Positions 30,143 through 38,982 of a stretch of 41,547 nt of DNA are shown here, in pieces; within the stretch, counting starts at the first letter, position 1, and every line of letters begins with the position of its first letter. The stretch is taken from contig NZ_JAOEFD010000016.1 in NCBI RefSeq assembly GCF_025420485.1, forward strand, positions 1-41,547. Direction: 5' to 3'. This DNA comes from Nesterenkonia marinintestina. GTDB lineage: Bacteria; Actinomycetota; Actinomycetes; Actinomycetales; Micrococcaceae. The translations under genes were made by a program, and so were the position numbers. Below the pieces are notes generated by a model, which did no database searches, was not told the DNA's origin, and worked only from the letters and a program-made list of their open reading frames with translations.

Positions 30143-31036
30143 TCAGCCGCCGGTGAGTCGGCGGACCTCGGCCTCGAGGTTGGCCCGCGCCTGTGCCTCC
30201 CACAGTCTCCGGCCGGTCACGGTCCGGTACAGCGGCGGGTGCTCCAACAGGCCTCGCAGCACCTCGGCACGCCCCGCGGCGAACGCGTCGTCGGGCACAT
30301 GGGCGTAGTCGTGACGGACCTGTTCGGTGTAGCGCAGGTACCCGGTCTCATCCCGGCCCAGCACCTCCAAGTCCGCGTCGGTCAGCACCGCACCGCCGAC
30401 GTCGGAGTCCTCCGGGGTATGGGTGGCCGTCAGCCGCACCAGACGTCCCACCTCGGCGACCTCCGCATCCGTCACCAGCCCGTCGAGCTGCTCCTCCGCC
30501 AGCTCGGCCGAGGCCTCCTCGTCCTCCCCGGCGACGCCGTCATACACCGCGTCGTGGTACCAGGCCGCCAGCAGCGTCCGACGACGCAGCTCGGTCGGCA
30601 GCTCGCCGGCGCGCTCCAGGACTCCTACGGTGCGCAGCACGGCGGCCAGATGCGTGGGGGAGTGGTAGCTGCGGTGCGGTGCGGACCACCTCTGGAGCAG
30701 CTGATCGCCGAGCCCGGGGGCCTGGGGCATGAGTCGCCCCCAGGCCCGCCGCAGGTTCCGGCGCACCCGCTCGGTCCGTTCGATCCCTCGGACCCGCAGT
30801 CCGCACCCGGAGAGGATCCGGGCCAGGTCCCGTCCGCTCACCGGCACCGCACCCCGGGCCACCAGGGCGTCGTAGCGGTGGGCCGGGACGTCGTAGTGGT
30901 CGCGGTCGAACGCCCGGTCGCTGACCCCGCAGCCCTCGGCGAAGCGGTGCAGCTCCTCGAGCGAGGAGTCCGAGATCACATGGGAGAACACGGTGCCGTG
31001 GGCCGGCCAGATCGGCGGATCGATGTAGATCGTCAT
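30143..31036 (-). CDS. DUF4031-HD domain fusion protein
   Basis: 297 residues. The first 85 or so are a DUF4031 domain (TIYIDPPIWPAHGTVFSHVISD, ELHRFAEGCGVSDRAFDRDHYDVP). The rest is a predicted metal-dependent HD phosphohydrolase: SYHSPTHLAAVL and AAWYHDAVYDG give the His and His-Asp ligands, and TATHTPEDSD and LTDADLEVLG complete the pattern. Neither substrate is known. ATG at 31036 has AGGA upstream and lies 25 bp after purN, so the two form an operon. The fusion suggests the parts act on one substrate. Confidence 0.8.
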   Translation of the reverse strand: MTIYIDPPIWPAHGTVFSHVISDSSLEELHRFAEGCGVSDRAFDRDHYDVPAHRYDALVARGAVPVSGRDLARILSGCGLRVRGIERTERVRRNLRRAWGRLMPQAPGLGDQLLQRWSAPHRSYHSPTHLAAVLRTVGVLERAGELPTELRRRTLLAAWYHDAVYDGVAGEDEEASAELAEEQLDGLVTDAEVAEVGRLVRLTATHTPEDSDVGGAVLTDADLEVLGRDETGYLRYTEQVRHDYAHVPDDAFAAGRAEVLRGLLEHPPLYRTVTGRRLWEAQARANLEAEVRRLTGG

Positions 31037-31061
31037 CGGGGATCGTCCTGCCGGTCGCCGC

Positions 31062-31649
31062 TCAGGCTCCGGCGGGCAGGGCCAGACGTCCCTGCGCCAG
31101 GTCGGTCAGGCCGTCGACGAGCATGCGACGCTCCTCGACCTTGATGCGCTCGTGCAGGGCCGCCTCGTCGTCGTCGGGTCGGACTCGGACCGCGACCTGT
31201 TCGATGATCGGTCCGGTGTCGACGCCGGCGTCGACGACGTGGAGGGTGGCCCCGGAGATGCGGACACCGTGGGCCAGGGCGTCGCGGACGGCGTGTGCGC
31301 CGGGGAAGCTCGGCAGCAGGGCCGGGTGGGTGTTCAGCACCGGCACGCCGACGGCGTCCAGGAACTCCTGTCCGAGGATCTTCATGAAACCGCTGGAGAC
31401 CACCACATCCGGGGCGGCGTCCCGGACGCCCTCGGCCAGGTCGGCATTCCACGCCTGCCGATCGGCGCCGGAGTCGAGCGGGACGACGAAGGTGGGGATC
31501 CCGGCCTGCTCAGCACGTGCCAGACCGCCGCATCCGGGGACGTCGGAGCCGACGGCCGTCAGGCGGAACGGGGCGTCGGGCGACGCGGCCGCCTCGATCA
31601 CCGCCTGCAGATTCGTCCCCGAACCGGAGACCAGGACCACGATGCGCAT
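31062..31649 (-). CDS. purN: Phosphoribosylglycinamide formyltransferase
   Basis: 195 residues, full length. It transfers a formyl group from 10-formyl-THF to GAR in purine synthesis. RIVVLVSGSGTNLQAVI is the phosphate-binding start; VLNTHPALLPSFPGAHAVRDAL carries the catalytic Asn-His, and VDAGVDTGPII the Asp. The ATG at 31649 begins the conserved N-terminus; TAGGCT lies 7 nt upstream and there is no ribosome site, suggesting a leaderless message. The usual purH neighbour is absent from the window. Confidence 0.93.
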   Translation of the reverse strand: MRIVVLVSGSGTNLQAVIEAAASPDAPFRLTAVGSDVPGCGGLARAEQAGIPTFVVPLDSGADRQAWNADLAEGVRDAAPDVVVSSGFMKILGQEFLDAVGVPVLNTHPALLPSFPGAHAVRDALAHGVRISGATLHVVDAGVDTGPIIEQVAVRVRPDDDEAALHERIKVEERRMLVDGLTDLAQGRLALPAGA

Positions 31650-31719
31650 GAGGACCAGCCTACTGCCGGGCCGAGCCCCACCTGGGGCGCGGAGCCCGCT
31701 CCGCGTAGGGTGGTGATCC

Positions 31720-32190
31720 ATGAGTACGACTCCGCCCGCCGGGCCCCCTCAGACGCGGGGTGCGTCACCGAAGCGCCCCGGGCGACGTAACCGGCGGACC
31801 CAGGAGCTCGAGCCCGAGGAGTTCCGCCGCTGCGCCCGGACCACCGGTTGGCTGCTCCTGGCGATCATCGTCAGCTACATCGGCCTGCAGCTGCCGCTGC
31901 CGTACCGGCTGCTCGCCCTGGCGGCCGGACTGGTGGGACTGGTCGGCGGAGTGCTCTTCCTCGTGCAGTGCTTCCGTCGCCGGCTGCCCGCACTCATGCA
32001 CATCAGCGCCATCGCCGCCGTCCTGTGCTGCGGGATGTTCACCATGACGGCCACGGTCCAGACCGTCTTCTGGCAGGCCACCGCGACCTTCGACGAATGC
32101 GTGGACGGGGCTCTGACGGAGCGCTCGGAGATGCAGTGCTATTCGGAGCTCGAAGACGATATGACCGGGCTGTTCCCCGGGATGCGCTGA
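31720..32190 (+). CDS. Small membrane protein, unknown function
   Basis: 156 residues: a basic, proline-containing N-terminus, then three hydrophobic segments (TTGWLLLAIIVSYIGLQL, LLALAAGLVGLVGGVLFLVQ, ISAIAAVLCCGMFTMTATVQ), and a C-terminal acidic region with two Cys (FDECVDGALTE, MQCYSELED). No named family recognised. ATG at 31720; TAGGGT 8 nt upstream, and GGTGAT could also serve as a ribosome site. Divergent from purN with 70 bp between starts. Confidence 0.7.
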   Translation: MSTTPPAGPPQTRGASPKRPGRRNRRTQELEPEEFRRCARTTGWLLLAIIVSYIGLQLPLPYRLLALAAGLVGLVGGVLFLVQCFRRRLPALMHISAIAAVLCCGMFTMTATVQTVFWQATATFDECVDGALTERSEMQCYSELEDDMTGLFPGMR

Positions 32191-32203
32191 GCCGCGGTCC
32201 GGC

Positions 32204-33127
32204 TCAGGGCTGCGGCGGACCGGGCGGAGGGCCGTAGAGTCCGGGCTGACCCGGCTGCCCCGGCTGCCCCGGCTGACCCGGCTGCCCTGGCTGCCCCGAG
32301 GGGGGACGTGGTCCGCCCGGTGCCTGGTGCTGCGGAGGAGAGTAGGGGCCGCCGAAGCCCTGTGGTCCCGGCGGGCCGGACTGCGCGGCCGGTCCGGGCG
32401 AGCTCCGCCGGCGGATGTAGTCGCTGCTCGCCGGCAGCCACAGCAGCACCAGGGCGGCGATGCTGGGCAGCGTGATGAGCAGGATGTTGATCAGCCCCAG
32501 CAGGACGGCGAGGACGCTGAGTCCCAGGAAGACCGTGTCGAGGATCCGCCCGACCGGTCCTCCTCGCGTGCCGAGGAGTCCGAAGACGACGTACAGGGCC
32601 GAGAGCACGATCGAGCCGACGATGACCAGGACCCCTGTGATGGCGATCACCAGGTCGTAGTCCGACGGGCTGATGTTCTGGGCGGCGAGCTGCTCGGCGG
32701 GGACGAGCTGGGTGAGGTCTGCGCCGAAGATCATGATCCCCGAGATCACGCCGAGGATCAGCACGAGACCGGCGACGATCAGCTGGATGATGCGGCTGAC
32801 GCGCAGGGCCGCCGGACGGCCCGTGCCTCCGGTCGGCCCGGGTCCGGCGCCGGCCGACTGGGGGCCCGCCCCATAGGGGTACTGTCCGGGCTGAGCCTGA
32901 CCGTAGGGATTCTGGGTGTAGTGACTCTGCCCGAACGAGTTCTGACCGTAGGGGCTCTGGCCGTAGTGGTTCTGGCCGTAGTGGTTCTGGCCGTAGTGGT
33001 TCTGCCCGTAGGGGTTCTGCCCGTATGGGTTCTGCCCGTACGACTGCCCTCCGCCGGGGTTCTGCCCCTCCGGTCCCGGCTCGTGCGGCCGCCCCGGGGT
33101 GGCCCCGCGGTCCTCCGGTGTGCTCAT
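32204..33127 (-). CDS. Repeat-rich four-helix membrane protein, unknown function
   Basis: 307 residues. Residues about 29-80 are tandem five-residue repeats of the type NPYGQ or NHYGQ. Four hydrophobic segments follow (IIQLIVAGLVLILGVISGIMIFG, LVIAITGVLVIVGSIVLSALYVVFGLLG, ILDTVFLGLSVLAVLLGLINILLI, plus LPSIAALVLLWLPA). The tail is Gly/Pro/Gln-rich with GQP repeats. Disordered Tyr/Gln/Asn-rich arms on small membrane proteins are common in Actinobacteria; none has a clear function. ATG at 33127 with AAGGGG upstream. Convergent with the preceding small membrane protein gene. Confidence 0.7.
   Translation of the reverse strand: MSTPEDRGATPGRPHEPGPEGQNPGGGQSYGQNPYGQNPYGQNHYGQNHYGQNHYGQSPYGQNSFGQSHYTQNPYGQAQPGQYPYGAGPQSAGAGPGPTGGTGRPAALRVSRIIQLIVAGLVLILGVISGIMIFGADLTQLVPAEQLAAQNISPSDYDLVIAITGVLVIVGSIVLSALYVVFGLLGTRGGPVGRILDTVFLGLSVLAVLLGLINILLITLPSIAALVLLWLPASSDYIRRRSSPGPAAQSGPPGPQGFGGPYSPPQHQAPGGPRPPSGQPGQPGQPGQPGQPGQPGLYGPPPGPPQP
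32240..32295. repeat. 9-bp tandem repeats encoding GQP units
   Basis: Repeats of a CCCGGCTGC-type 9-mer encode the GQPGQPGQP tail of the membrane protein. Copy number is likely variable. Confidence 0.6.
32896..33043. repeat. 15-bp tandem repeats encoding NxYGQ units
   Basis: About ten imperfect 15-bp units (GTAGTGGTTCTGGCC and variants) encode the Tyr/Gln/Asn repeats. The three central units are nearly identical, pointing to recent slippage or expansion. Confidence 0.8.
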
Positions 33128-33294
33128 CGCACTGGTCCCCTTCCACGCAGAGTGAGTGATCGTCCTCGGCCACAGTATCGCCGCGGACCGACGTCGTCGT
33201 CATCCCGGCCGCAGCACCTTCCGTCCGGGTCCGCCGACCGGAGGCGCAGGATCCGGGGGAGCTGCGCCTGAGGCACGTCTGAGACACTGGAGCC

Positions 33295-34011
33295 ATGTCC
33301 ACCGAAGAACCCTCAGACCGCTCCGGGCCCCGAGCCGGATCGCAGCGTGCCGGCACCTCCGTCGTGCACTTCGTCCGTCACGGCGAGGTCCACAATCCCG
33401 ATCGCGTCCTCTACGGACGCCTGCCGGGATTCGGGCTCTCCGATCTGGGGCACCGCATGGCCGCCGGCGTCGCCGAGCACTTCGGCTCCCGCGCCGAGGC
33501 CGGTCGCCCGATCCGCATGCTGGTGTCCTCGCCCCTGCAGCGTGCCCAGGAGACCGTCGCTCCGCTGGCGAAGCGGCTCGGGATGCCGGTGACCCTCGAA
33601 CCGCGCGTGATCGAGGCCGAGAACCGGTTCGAGGGCATGTCCGACATCCGCTCCCACCTGAGGGACCCGCGCATCTGGCCCTGGCTGCGCAACCCGATGC
33701 GGCCCTCCTGGGGAGAGCCGTACGCCGAGCAGGTGAACCGGATGCTCGCGGCGGCGAAGGACCTCTCGGACCGTGCGGTCGAGGACCACGGCGACGGCGC
33801 CGAGGTCGTGGTGGTCTCCCACCAGCTGCCGATCTGGGTCACTCGGCTGTGGGCGGAGGAGCGGCCGCTGTGGCACGATCCGCGCAGCCGCGAGTGCTCG
33901 CTGACCTCCGTCACATCCCTTCACATCGGGCCCGAAGGCGTCGAGTCGGTCTCCTATGAGGAGCCCAACCGGGAACTCCTCAAGGACGCCGTCGCCCTGC
34001 CGGGCGCCTGA
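33295..34011 (+). CDS. Histidine phosphatase (phosphoglycerate mutase-like)
   Basis: 238 residues. The phosphohistidine motif is VRHGEVHNP (Arg28-His29-Gly30), followed by YGRLPGFGLSDLGHRMA, SSPLQRAQETVAPLA and the second catalytic His in VVVSHQLPIW. It is a cofactor-independent branch of the family with broad phosphatase activity; the substrate is unknown. In many Micrococcales a gene of this type precedes the thioredoxin/CcdA/ResB/CcsB genes, as here. The start ATG has GGAG 2 nt upstream and GACACT 6 nt upstream. Confidence 0.9.
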   Translation: MSTEEPSDRSGPRAGSQRAGTSVVHFVRHGEVHNPDRVLYGRLPGFGLSDLGHRMAAGVAEHFGSRAEAGRPIRMLVSSPLQRAQETVAPLAKRLGMPVTLEPRVIEAENRFEGMSDIRSHLRDPRIWPWLRNPMRPSWGEPYAEQVNRMLAAAKDLSDRAVEDHGDGAEVVVVSHQLPIWVTRLWAEERPLWHDPRSRECSLTSVTSLHIGPEGVESVSYEEPNRELLKDAVALPGA

Positions 34012-34089
34012 GGCGCCGCCGCAGACGTCGCCCAGCCGACCGCCCTCGGATTCGGGCTTCATCCAGGTCCGACCGACTACTACGGACTG

Positions 34090-34095
34090 TAGAAT
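34090..34095 (+). promoter_or_regulatory. -10 box of the cytochrome c maturation operon
   Basis: TAGAAT, 58 bp before the chosen start of the thioredoxin-like gene. It implies a leader of about 50 nt, or a leaderless start at the ATG at 34102. No good -35 box. Confidence 0.4.
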
Positions 34096-34152
34096 CGGCG
34101 GATGGGTTCCGGCCCTCCGCCGTCCCCGCCCCGACCCAGGAAGATCTCCTCC

Positions 34153-34782
34153 ATGACGTCCAGACAGGAACGCCGCACCCTGCGCGGCGCCGCCGCCGGC
34201 CTGCTCATCGGTGCCCTGGCGCTGACCGCCTGCGGTTCCGAGGAGAACGACCAGCTGGCCGAACGCGCCTCGAACGACGGCACCAACTACGTCGCAGGGG
34301 ACGGCTCCGTCCAGGAGTACGACGCGGAGGACCGCGGAGACCCCGTCGACTTCAGCTCCACACTCTTCGACGGCGGCACGGTGGACCGCAGCAGCTGGGA
34401 GGGCGACGTCGCCGTCCTCAACTTCTGGTACGCCGCCTGCGCACCCTGCCGCGTCGAGGCCCCCGACCTCGCCGAGATCCACCAGGAGTACGAGGACGAC
34501 GGCGTGCAGTTCTACGGGGTCAACACCCGTGACACCCAGGCCACCGCGGAGGCCTTCGAGCGTCGCTTCGACATCGCCTACCCCTCCATGGAGGACCGCG
34601 ACGGCGACGTCATGCTCGCCATGACCGACTACGTGCCGCCGTCGGCGGTGCCCACCACCCTCGTCCTCGACCAGGAGGGACGGGTCTCGGCACGCATCCT
34701 CGGCGTGGCCGAGCCGGGCACCCTGCGCACCCTCATCGACACCGCTCTGGAGGAGGACCAGGAGGGGGACCAGGACGGATGA
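34153..34782 (+). CDS. TlpA/ResA-type thiol-disulfide lipoprotein
   Basis: 209 residues. A lipoprotein signal with lipobox LTAC (Cys27) is followed by a thioredoxin fold with the redox pair Cys96 and Cys99 (YAACAPCRVEAPDL), the cis-Pro region SAVPTTLVLD, and an acidic tail. It should reduce apocytochrome c on the outer face of the membrane, taking electrons from CcdA encoded next. I chose the ATG at 34153 because it opens the signal peptide; an ATG at 34102 would add 17 residues. The stop overlaps the ccdA start (ATGA). Confidence 0.88.
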   Translation: MTSRQERRTLRGAAAGLLIGALALTACGSEENDQLAERASNDGTNYVAGDGSVQEYDAEDRGDPVDFSSTLFDGGTVDRSSWEGDVAVLNFWYAACAPCRVEAPDLAEIHQEYEDDGVQFYGVNTRDTQATAEAFERRFDIAYPSMEDRDGDVMLAMTDYVPPSAVPTTLVLDQEGRVSARILGVAEPGTLRTLIDTALEEDQEGDQDG

Positions 34783-35567
34783 GCCTCGAGGCCGGGCTCA
34801 CCGTCGCATCGGTGACGAACAACCGTTTCGCCGAGATCGTCTTCGACGGGTCGCTGCTGCTCTCCGCGCCCGTCGCCCTGCTCGCCGGCCTCGTCTCCTT
34901 CCTCTCTCCCTGCGTGCTGCCGCTGGTACCCGGCTACCTCGGCTACGTCACCGGGCTCTCCGGCGTGGACCTGGCGGACCGGCGGCGTTCACGGATGGTC
35001 CTCGGCGCGGGGCTGTTCGTCCTCGGGTTCTCGGTGATCTTCGTCGCGATCGGCGTGCTCTTCAGCCAGGCCACCCTGTGGCTGCGCGTCGACGGCCGAT
35101 GGCTGACCCAGGGGCTCGGCGTCCTGGTGGTGCTGATGGGGCTGATCTTCATGGGCGCGTTCGGCGTCCTCCAGCGTGAGCGCCGGATCGACCGCCGTCC
35201 GCCGGACGGGCTGCTCGGCGCACCCCTGCTCGGCGCCACCTTCGGCATCGGCTGGGCCCCCTGCATCGGCCCCACCCTCGCCGCGGTGCTGGCCATCTCG
35301 ACTCCGGCCGGGGGAGACCCCGCCCGCGGCGCCCTGCTCATGTTCGTCTACTGCCTGGGCCTGGGCATACCGTTCATCCTGATCAGCCTCGGCCTGACGA
35401 GGGGGATGCGGGCCATGTCATTCTTCCGCCGGCACCGCGTGGCCGTGATGCGCGCCGGCGGCGGGGTGCTGATCCTGGTCGGCCTGCTCATGCTCACCGG
35501 GGTGTGGAACACCTGGGTGTACGCGCTGCAGGACTGGTTCGCCAACGAGGTGAGGATGCCGATCTGA
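34779..35567 (+). CDS. ccdA: Cytochrome c biogenesis protein CcdA
   Basis: 262 residues with six membrane helices and the two conserved Cys that carry electrons across the membrane: LSPCVLPLVPGYLGY and GWAPCIGPTLAAVL. It passes reducing power from cytosolic thioredoxin to the TlpA-like lipoprotein. Coupled by ATGA to the preceding gene and by TGATG to resB. Confidence 0.95.
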   Translation: MSLEAGLTVASVTNNRFAEIVFDGSLLLSAPVALLAGLVSFLSPCVLPLVPGYLGYVTGLSGVDLADRRRSRMVLGAGLFVLGFSVIFVAIGVLFSQATLWLRVDGRWLTQGLGVLVVLMGLIFMGAFGVLQRERRIDRRPPDGLLGAPLLGATFGIGWAPCIGPTLAAVLAISTPAGGDPARGALLMFVYCLGLGIPFILISLGLTRGMRAMSFFRRHRVAVMRAGGGVLILVGLLMLTGVWNTWVYALQDWFANEVRMPI

Positions 35568-37351
35568 TGAGAGAACCGTCCGCACACCGAGACAACGCGC
35601 GCGAGGACGCCGTGCGCCGCGCCACCGGGGAGCCTCCGGCCGAGGAGGCCGGAACCCGCCCCCGGCGTGAGGCGACGCTGCCGCAGCTGGGATTCGTCGG
35701 CATGCTCCGCTGGGCGTGGACGCAGCTGACCTCCATGCGCACCGCGCTGTTCCTCCTGCTGCTGCTGGCGGTGGCCGCGGTGCCCGGATCGATCTTCCCG
35801 CAGCGGGTGCAGGACGCCTTCGCCGTGGAGACGTGGATCGAGGACAACCCCACCGTCGGGCCCGTCCTCGACTTCTTCCAACTCTTCGACGTCTATTCGT
35901 CGGTCTGGTTCTCCGCGATCTACCTGTTGCTGTTCATCTCCCTGATCGGCTGCATCGTGCCCCGGGCGCGCAAGCACTGGCAGCAGATGCGCACGCGGCC
36001 TCCGCGGACCCCGCGGCGGCTGGAGCGGCTGCCCGAATACGGCGCCCTGGAGCTCGAGGCCGACGGCCCCGACGCCGAGCAGGCGCTGCAGGACGCGGCC
36101 GGGGTGCTGCGCCGACGTCGGTACCGGGTGGACGTGCGTCCGGCCGCCACCGACTCCCGCGGCCGCGACGTGCCGGCCTCCGTGGGCGCCGAGCGCGGCT
36201 ACCTGAAGGAGACCGGGAACCTGGTCTTCCACATCGCGCTGGTCGGAGTGCTGATCTGCGTGGCCCTGGGCTCGGTCTTCAGCTACCGCGGGCAGAAGGT
36301 CCTCATGGAGGACGAGGGCTTCGTCAACGCGCTCGTCGCCTATGACAACTTCTACCCGGGCACCTACTTCGACGAAGAGGACCTGCACCCGTTCTCCGTG
36401 CAGCTGGACGGATTCGAGCGGGTCTTCGACCGCGAGTCGGCCACCCACTTCGGCCAGGCCCTGGACTTCACCGCCGACGTCACCGTCCGCGACGGCGTCG
36501 AGGGGGAGCCGCAGCAGGAGCAGCTGAAGGTCAACGATCCGCTCACCATCGGCGGGACCCGGGTGTTCCTGGTCGGCAACGGGTACGCCCCGGAGGTCAC
36601 CGTCCGCGACGGCGACGGCGAGGTCGCCTTCTCCGGGCCGGTGGTCACCCGTCCCGACGACCAGGTCTACACCTCGATGATGGTGCTCAAGGTCCCCGAC
36701 GCCCAGCCCGAGCAGCTCGGCTTCGTCGGACTCCTGCTGCCCACCGCCCACGACGGCGACACCGGCGCGGCGATCTCGGTGGACCCCGAGCTGGGCAACC
36801 CGGAGCTGCAGCTGAACTCCTACCACGGGGACCTCGGACTCGACGAGGGTGAGCCGCAGAACGTCTACGTCCTGGACACCGACGACCTCACCGCACTGAA
36901 CTCCCGCGAGCTGGAGGCCGGAGGCATCGAGCTCTCCCCCGGAGAGACCTACGACCTGCCCGAGGACATGGGGTCCATCTCCTACGAGGGCACCATCGAC
37001 TACATCGCCATGGACATCCACTACAACCCTGCTCAGCTCTACGTGCTCGGCTTCTCGCTGCTGGCCCTGAGCGGACTGGTGGTCTCGCTGTTCCTGCGCC
37101 GCCGCCGCGCGTGGGTCACGGTGACAACCACCGAGCAGGGGCGCACACTGGTGTCCTACGGACTGCTCGCCCGCGGAGAGGACTTCCGGCTGCGCGACGA
37201 GAACATCGCGCTGAGGCGCCAGATGGAGAAGATCTGGCCGGTGCGCGCCCCCGAGGCCGAGGACGATGAGCCGGACGCCTCTCTGCACGACCGCCCGACG
37301 GACCGCCCGACGGACCGCCCGAACGCCCGCCCGACCGACCGCGACGACTGA
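35567..37351 (+). CDS. resB: Cytochrome c biogenesis protein ResB
   Basis: 594 residues. Three N-terminal membrane helices (LFLLLLLAVAAVPGSIFP, WFSAIYLLLFISLIGCIV, VFHIALVGVLICVALGSVFSY), a large extracytoplasmic domain, and a fourth helix near residue 490 (LYVLGFSLLALSGLVVSLFL) give the System II ResB pattern. With CcsB it moves heme outward and ligates it to apocytochrome c. The ATG at 35567 overlaps the ccdA stop. The C-terminus ends in DRPTDRPTDRP repeats that are not part of the family core. Confidence 0.95.
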   Translation: MREPSAHRDNAREDAVRRATGEPPAEEAGTRPRREATLPQLGFVGMLRWAWTQLTSMRTALFLLLLLAVAAVPGSIFPQRVQDAFAVETWIEDNPTVGPVLDFFQLFDVYSSVWFSAIYLLLFISLIGCIVPRARKHWQQMRTRPPRTPRRLERLPEYGALELEADGPDAEQALQDAAGVLRRRRYRVDVRPAATDSRGRDVPASVGAERGYLKETGNLVFHIALVGVLICVALGSVFSYRGQKVLMEDEGFVNALVAYDNFYPGTYFDEEDLHPFSVQLDGFERVFDRESATHFGQALDFTADVTVRDGVEGEPQQEQLKVNDPLTIGGTRVFLVGNGYAPEVTVRDGDGEVAFSGPVVTRPDDQVYTSMMVLKVPDAQPEQLGFVGLLLPTAHDGDTGAAISVDPELGNPELQLNSYHGDLGLDEGEPQNVYVLDTDDLTALNSRELEAGGIELSPGETYDLPEDMGSISYEGTIDYIAMDIHYNPAQLYVLGFSLLALSGLVVSLFLRRRRAWVTVTTTEQGRTLVSYGLLARGEDFRLRDENIALRRQMEKIWPVRAPEAEDDEPDASLHDRPTDRPTDRPNARPTDRDD

Positions 37352-37366
37352 CGAGGAACCCCCAGG

Positions 37367-38485
37367 ATGTCACCGATCGACCAGGAGCTCGCTGAGTACA
37401 GCGACCTGTTCATGTGGACCGCAGCGATCATCTACACCGCTGCGTTCATCGCCTTCGCCGTCGACATGGCGCGCAGCTCGGCCACGATCCGCCGGCTGGA
37501 GGCGGAGCTGGCCCAGGAGCACGCCGAGCGGCGGGAGTCGGTCCGCGCGGAGCGGCAGCTCGCCCATGCCGGGACCGGCGTCGCCGACGCCTCGGAGTCG
37601 GCCGACGCGGGGGGACGCCTCGGTGACGCAGGCGTCCCCGGGGACGGGACCGCGGGGATCGCCTCGGCCGAGGACCTCGTCGACGAGGACATGGACTATG
37701 TGGGACTGAAGCGCCCCATCGCCAACGTCGCCGTCGCCCTGACCGTGATCGCGGCGCTCTCCCACTGGTTCGCCGTCGTCGCCCGCGGGCTCGCCTCCCA
37801 CCGGGTGCCGGTGGCCAACATGTACGAGTTCCTGACCACCGGCGCGGCCATCGTCGCCACCGTGTTCCTGCTGGTGCTGCTGCGCAAGGACGTGCGGTTC
37901 CTCGGGACCTTCGCCCTGGGGCTCGTGGTGGTGATGACGACCGCGGCACAGATGGGCTTCCCCACACCTGTGGCCCACGTGCAGCCGGCGCTGCAGTCCT
38001 ACTGGATCGCCATCCACGTCACCCTGGCGGTGCTGGCGATCAGCCTGTTCACCCTGACCTTCGCCATGAACGTCCTGCAGCTGATGCAGAGCCGCCGGGA
38101 GGACGCCCTCGACGCCGGTCGCAGGACGCGGCTGGCCCGCGCGGCGTTCATGCGTCTGGTGCCCTCGTCGATGGCCCTGGAGAACTGGGCCTACCGGATG
38201 AATGCGGTGGCTTTCGTGCTGTGGATGCTCGGCCCGCTGATCACCGGGGCGATCTGGGCCGAGGAGGCCTGGGGCCGCTACTGGGGGTGGGACGTCAAGG
38301 AGGTGTGGACGTTCGTCATCTGGGTCGTCTACGCCGGATACCTGCACGCCCGGGCGACCCGCGGCTGGTCGGGCAACCGGGCGGCCTGGCTGTCGATCAT
38401 CGGCTACGGGTGCATCATCTTCAACTACGCCGTGGTCAACGTCTACTTCCCCGGTCTGCACTCCTACGCCGGTCTTCCGGAGTGA
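37367..38485 (+). CDS. ccsB: Cytochrome c biogenesis protein CcsB/CcsA (heme handling)
   Basis: 372 residues, about eight membrane helices. The heme-binding WWD-type motif is WGWDVKEVWTFVIW, with conserved His in SHWFAVVARG and WIAIHVTLAVLA. The N-terminus has one helix and a charged stretch before the core, as in actinobacterial proteins. It forms the synthase with ResB. The gene begins 15 bp after resB, ending the operon. Confidence 0.95.
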   Translation: MSPIDQELAEYSDLFMWTAAIIYTAAFIAFAVDMARSSATIRRLEAELAQEHAERRESVRAERQLAHAGTGVADASESADAGGRLGDAGVPGDGTAGIASAEDLVDEDMDYVGLKRPIANVAVALTVIAALSHWFAVVARGLASHRVPVANMYEFLTTGAAIVATVFLLVLLRKDVRFLGTFALGLVVVMTTAAQMGFPTPVAHVQPALQSYWIAIHVTLAVLAISLFTLTFAMNVLQLMQSRREDALDAGRRTRLARAAFMRLVPSSMALENWAYRMNAVAFVLWMLGPLITGAIWAEEAWGRYWGWDVKEVWTFVIWVVYAGYLHARATRGWSGNRAAWLSIIGYGCIIFNYAVVNVYFPGLHSYAGLPE

Positions 38486-38509
38486 CCCACGGCTGAGGGC
38501 CTGCCGGTC

Positions 38510-38818
38510 TCAGGCGCGGGTCGGGTCCTGCCCGTCGCCGGTCTGAGTCCCCTGGTGGAACTCCTCGGCCAGGGCGTCCTCCGCCTCGTTGTCCGAGGCC
38601 TCGGCGGAGGAGCGGCGGCGCTCGGTCGCACCGAAGCGGTCGGCCAGCTGTGCGCCGGCCTCGAGCCGCAGACGGTTGAAGAACAGATAGCCGACCGCCC
38701 ATGAGCCGATGAGACCGACGATCAGCCCCATCAGCATGCCCAGCCCCATGAGCAGACACGCGGCGAAGAGCAGGCAGAAGGTGGCGAGGCGGATCAGGGT
38801 GTACTTCAGCACGGCCAT
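38510..38818 (-). CDS. DUF4229 small membrane protein
   Basis: 102 residues. Two membrane helices (LIRLATFCLLFAACLLMGLGML, LIVGLIGSWAVGYLFFNRLRLEAGAQLADRF) match DUF4229, a family found near menA and cytochrome c genes in Micrococcales. A charged C-terminal tail (SDNEAEDALAEEFHQG) follows. Function unknown. Convergent with ccsB, 24 bp between stops. Confidence 0.8.
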   Translation of the reverse strand: MAVLKYTLIRLATFCLLFAACLLMGLGMLMGLIVGLIGSWAVGYLFFNRLRLEAGAQLADRFGATERRRSSAEASDNEAEDALAEEFHQGTQTGDGQDPTRA

Positions 38819-38982
38819 CCCTCGATTGTAGGTCGTCCGAGGTCCCCGTCGGAGCGATGCGACGTCGGCCCCGTGACCTGCGGCGACGTCGTCGTCCGGC
38901 CGTCCTGGGCCGTCTGCTCGGGCTGCGTCACCGGCGGGACGCCGAACATCCCGGTCAGCCCGTTTCTACTACCCTTGTGGGT

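Noticed and set aside
32240-33043. Regular repeats resembling a CRISPR array
   Set aside because: Units are contiguous, in multiples of three and in frame within a membrane protein gene; there are no unique spacers.
33295-38485. The TlpA-CcdA-ResB-CcsB cluster as something novel
   Set aside because: It is the ordinary System II cytochrome c maturation operon of Actinobacteria, complete with all key residues.
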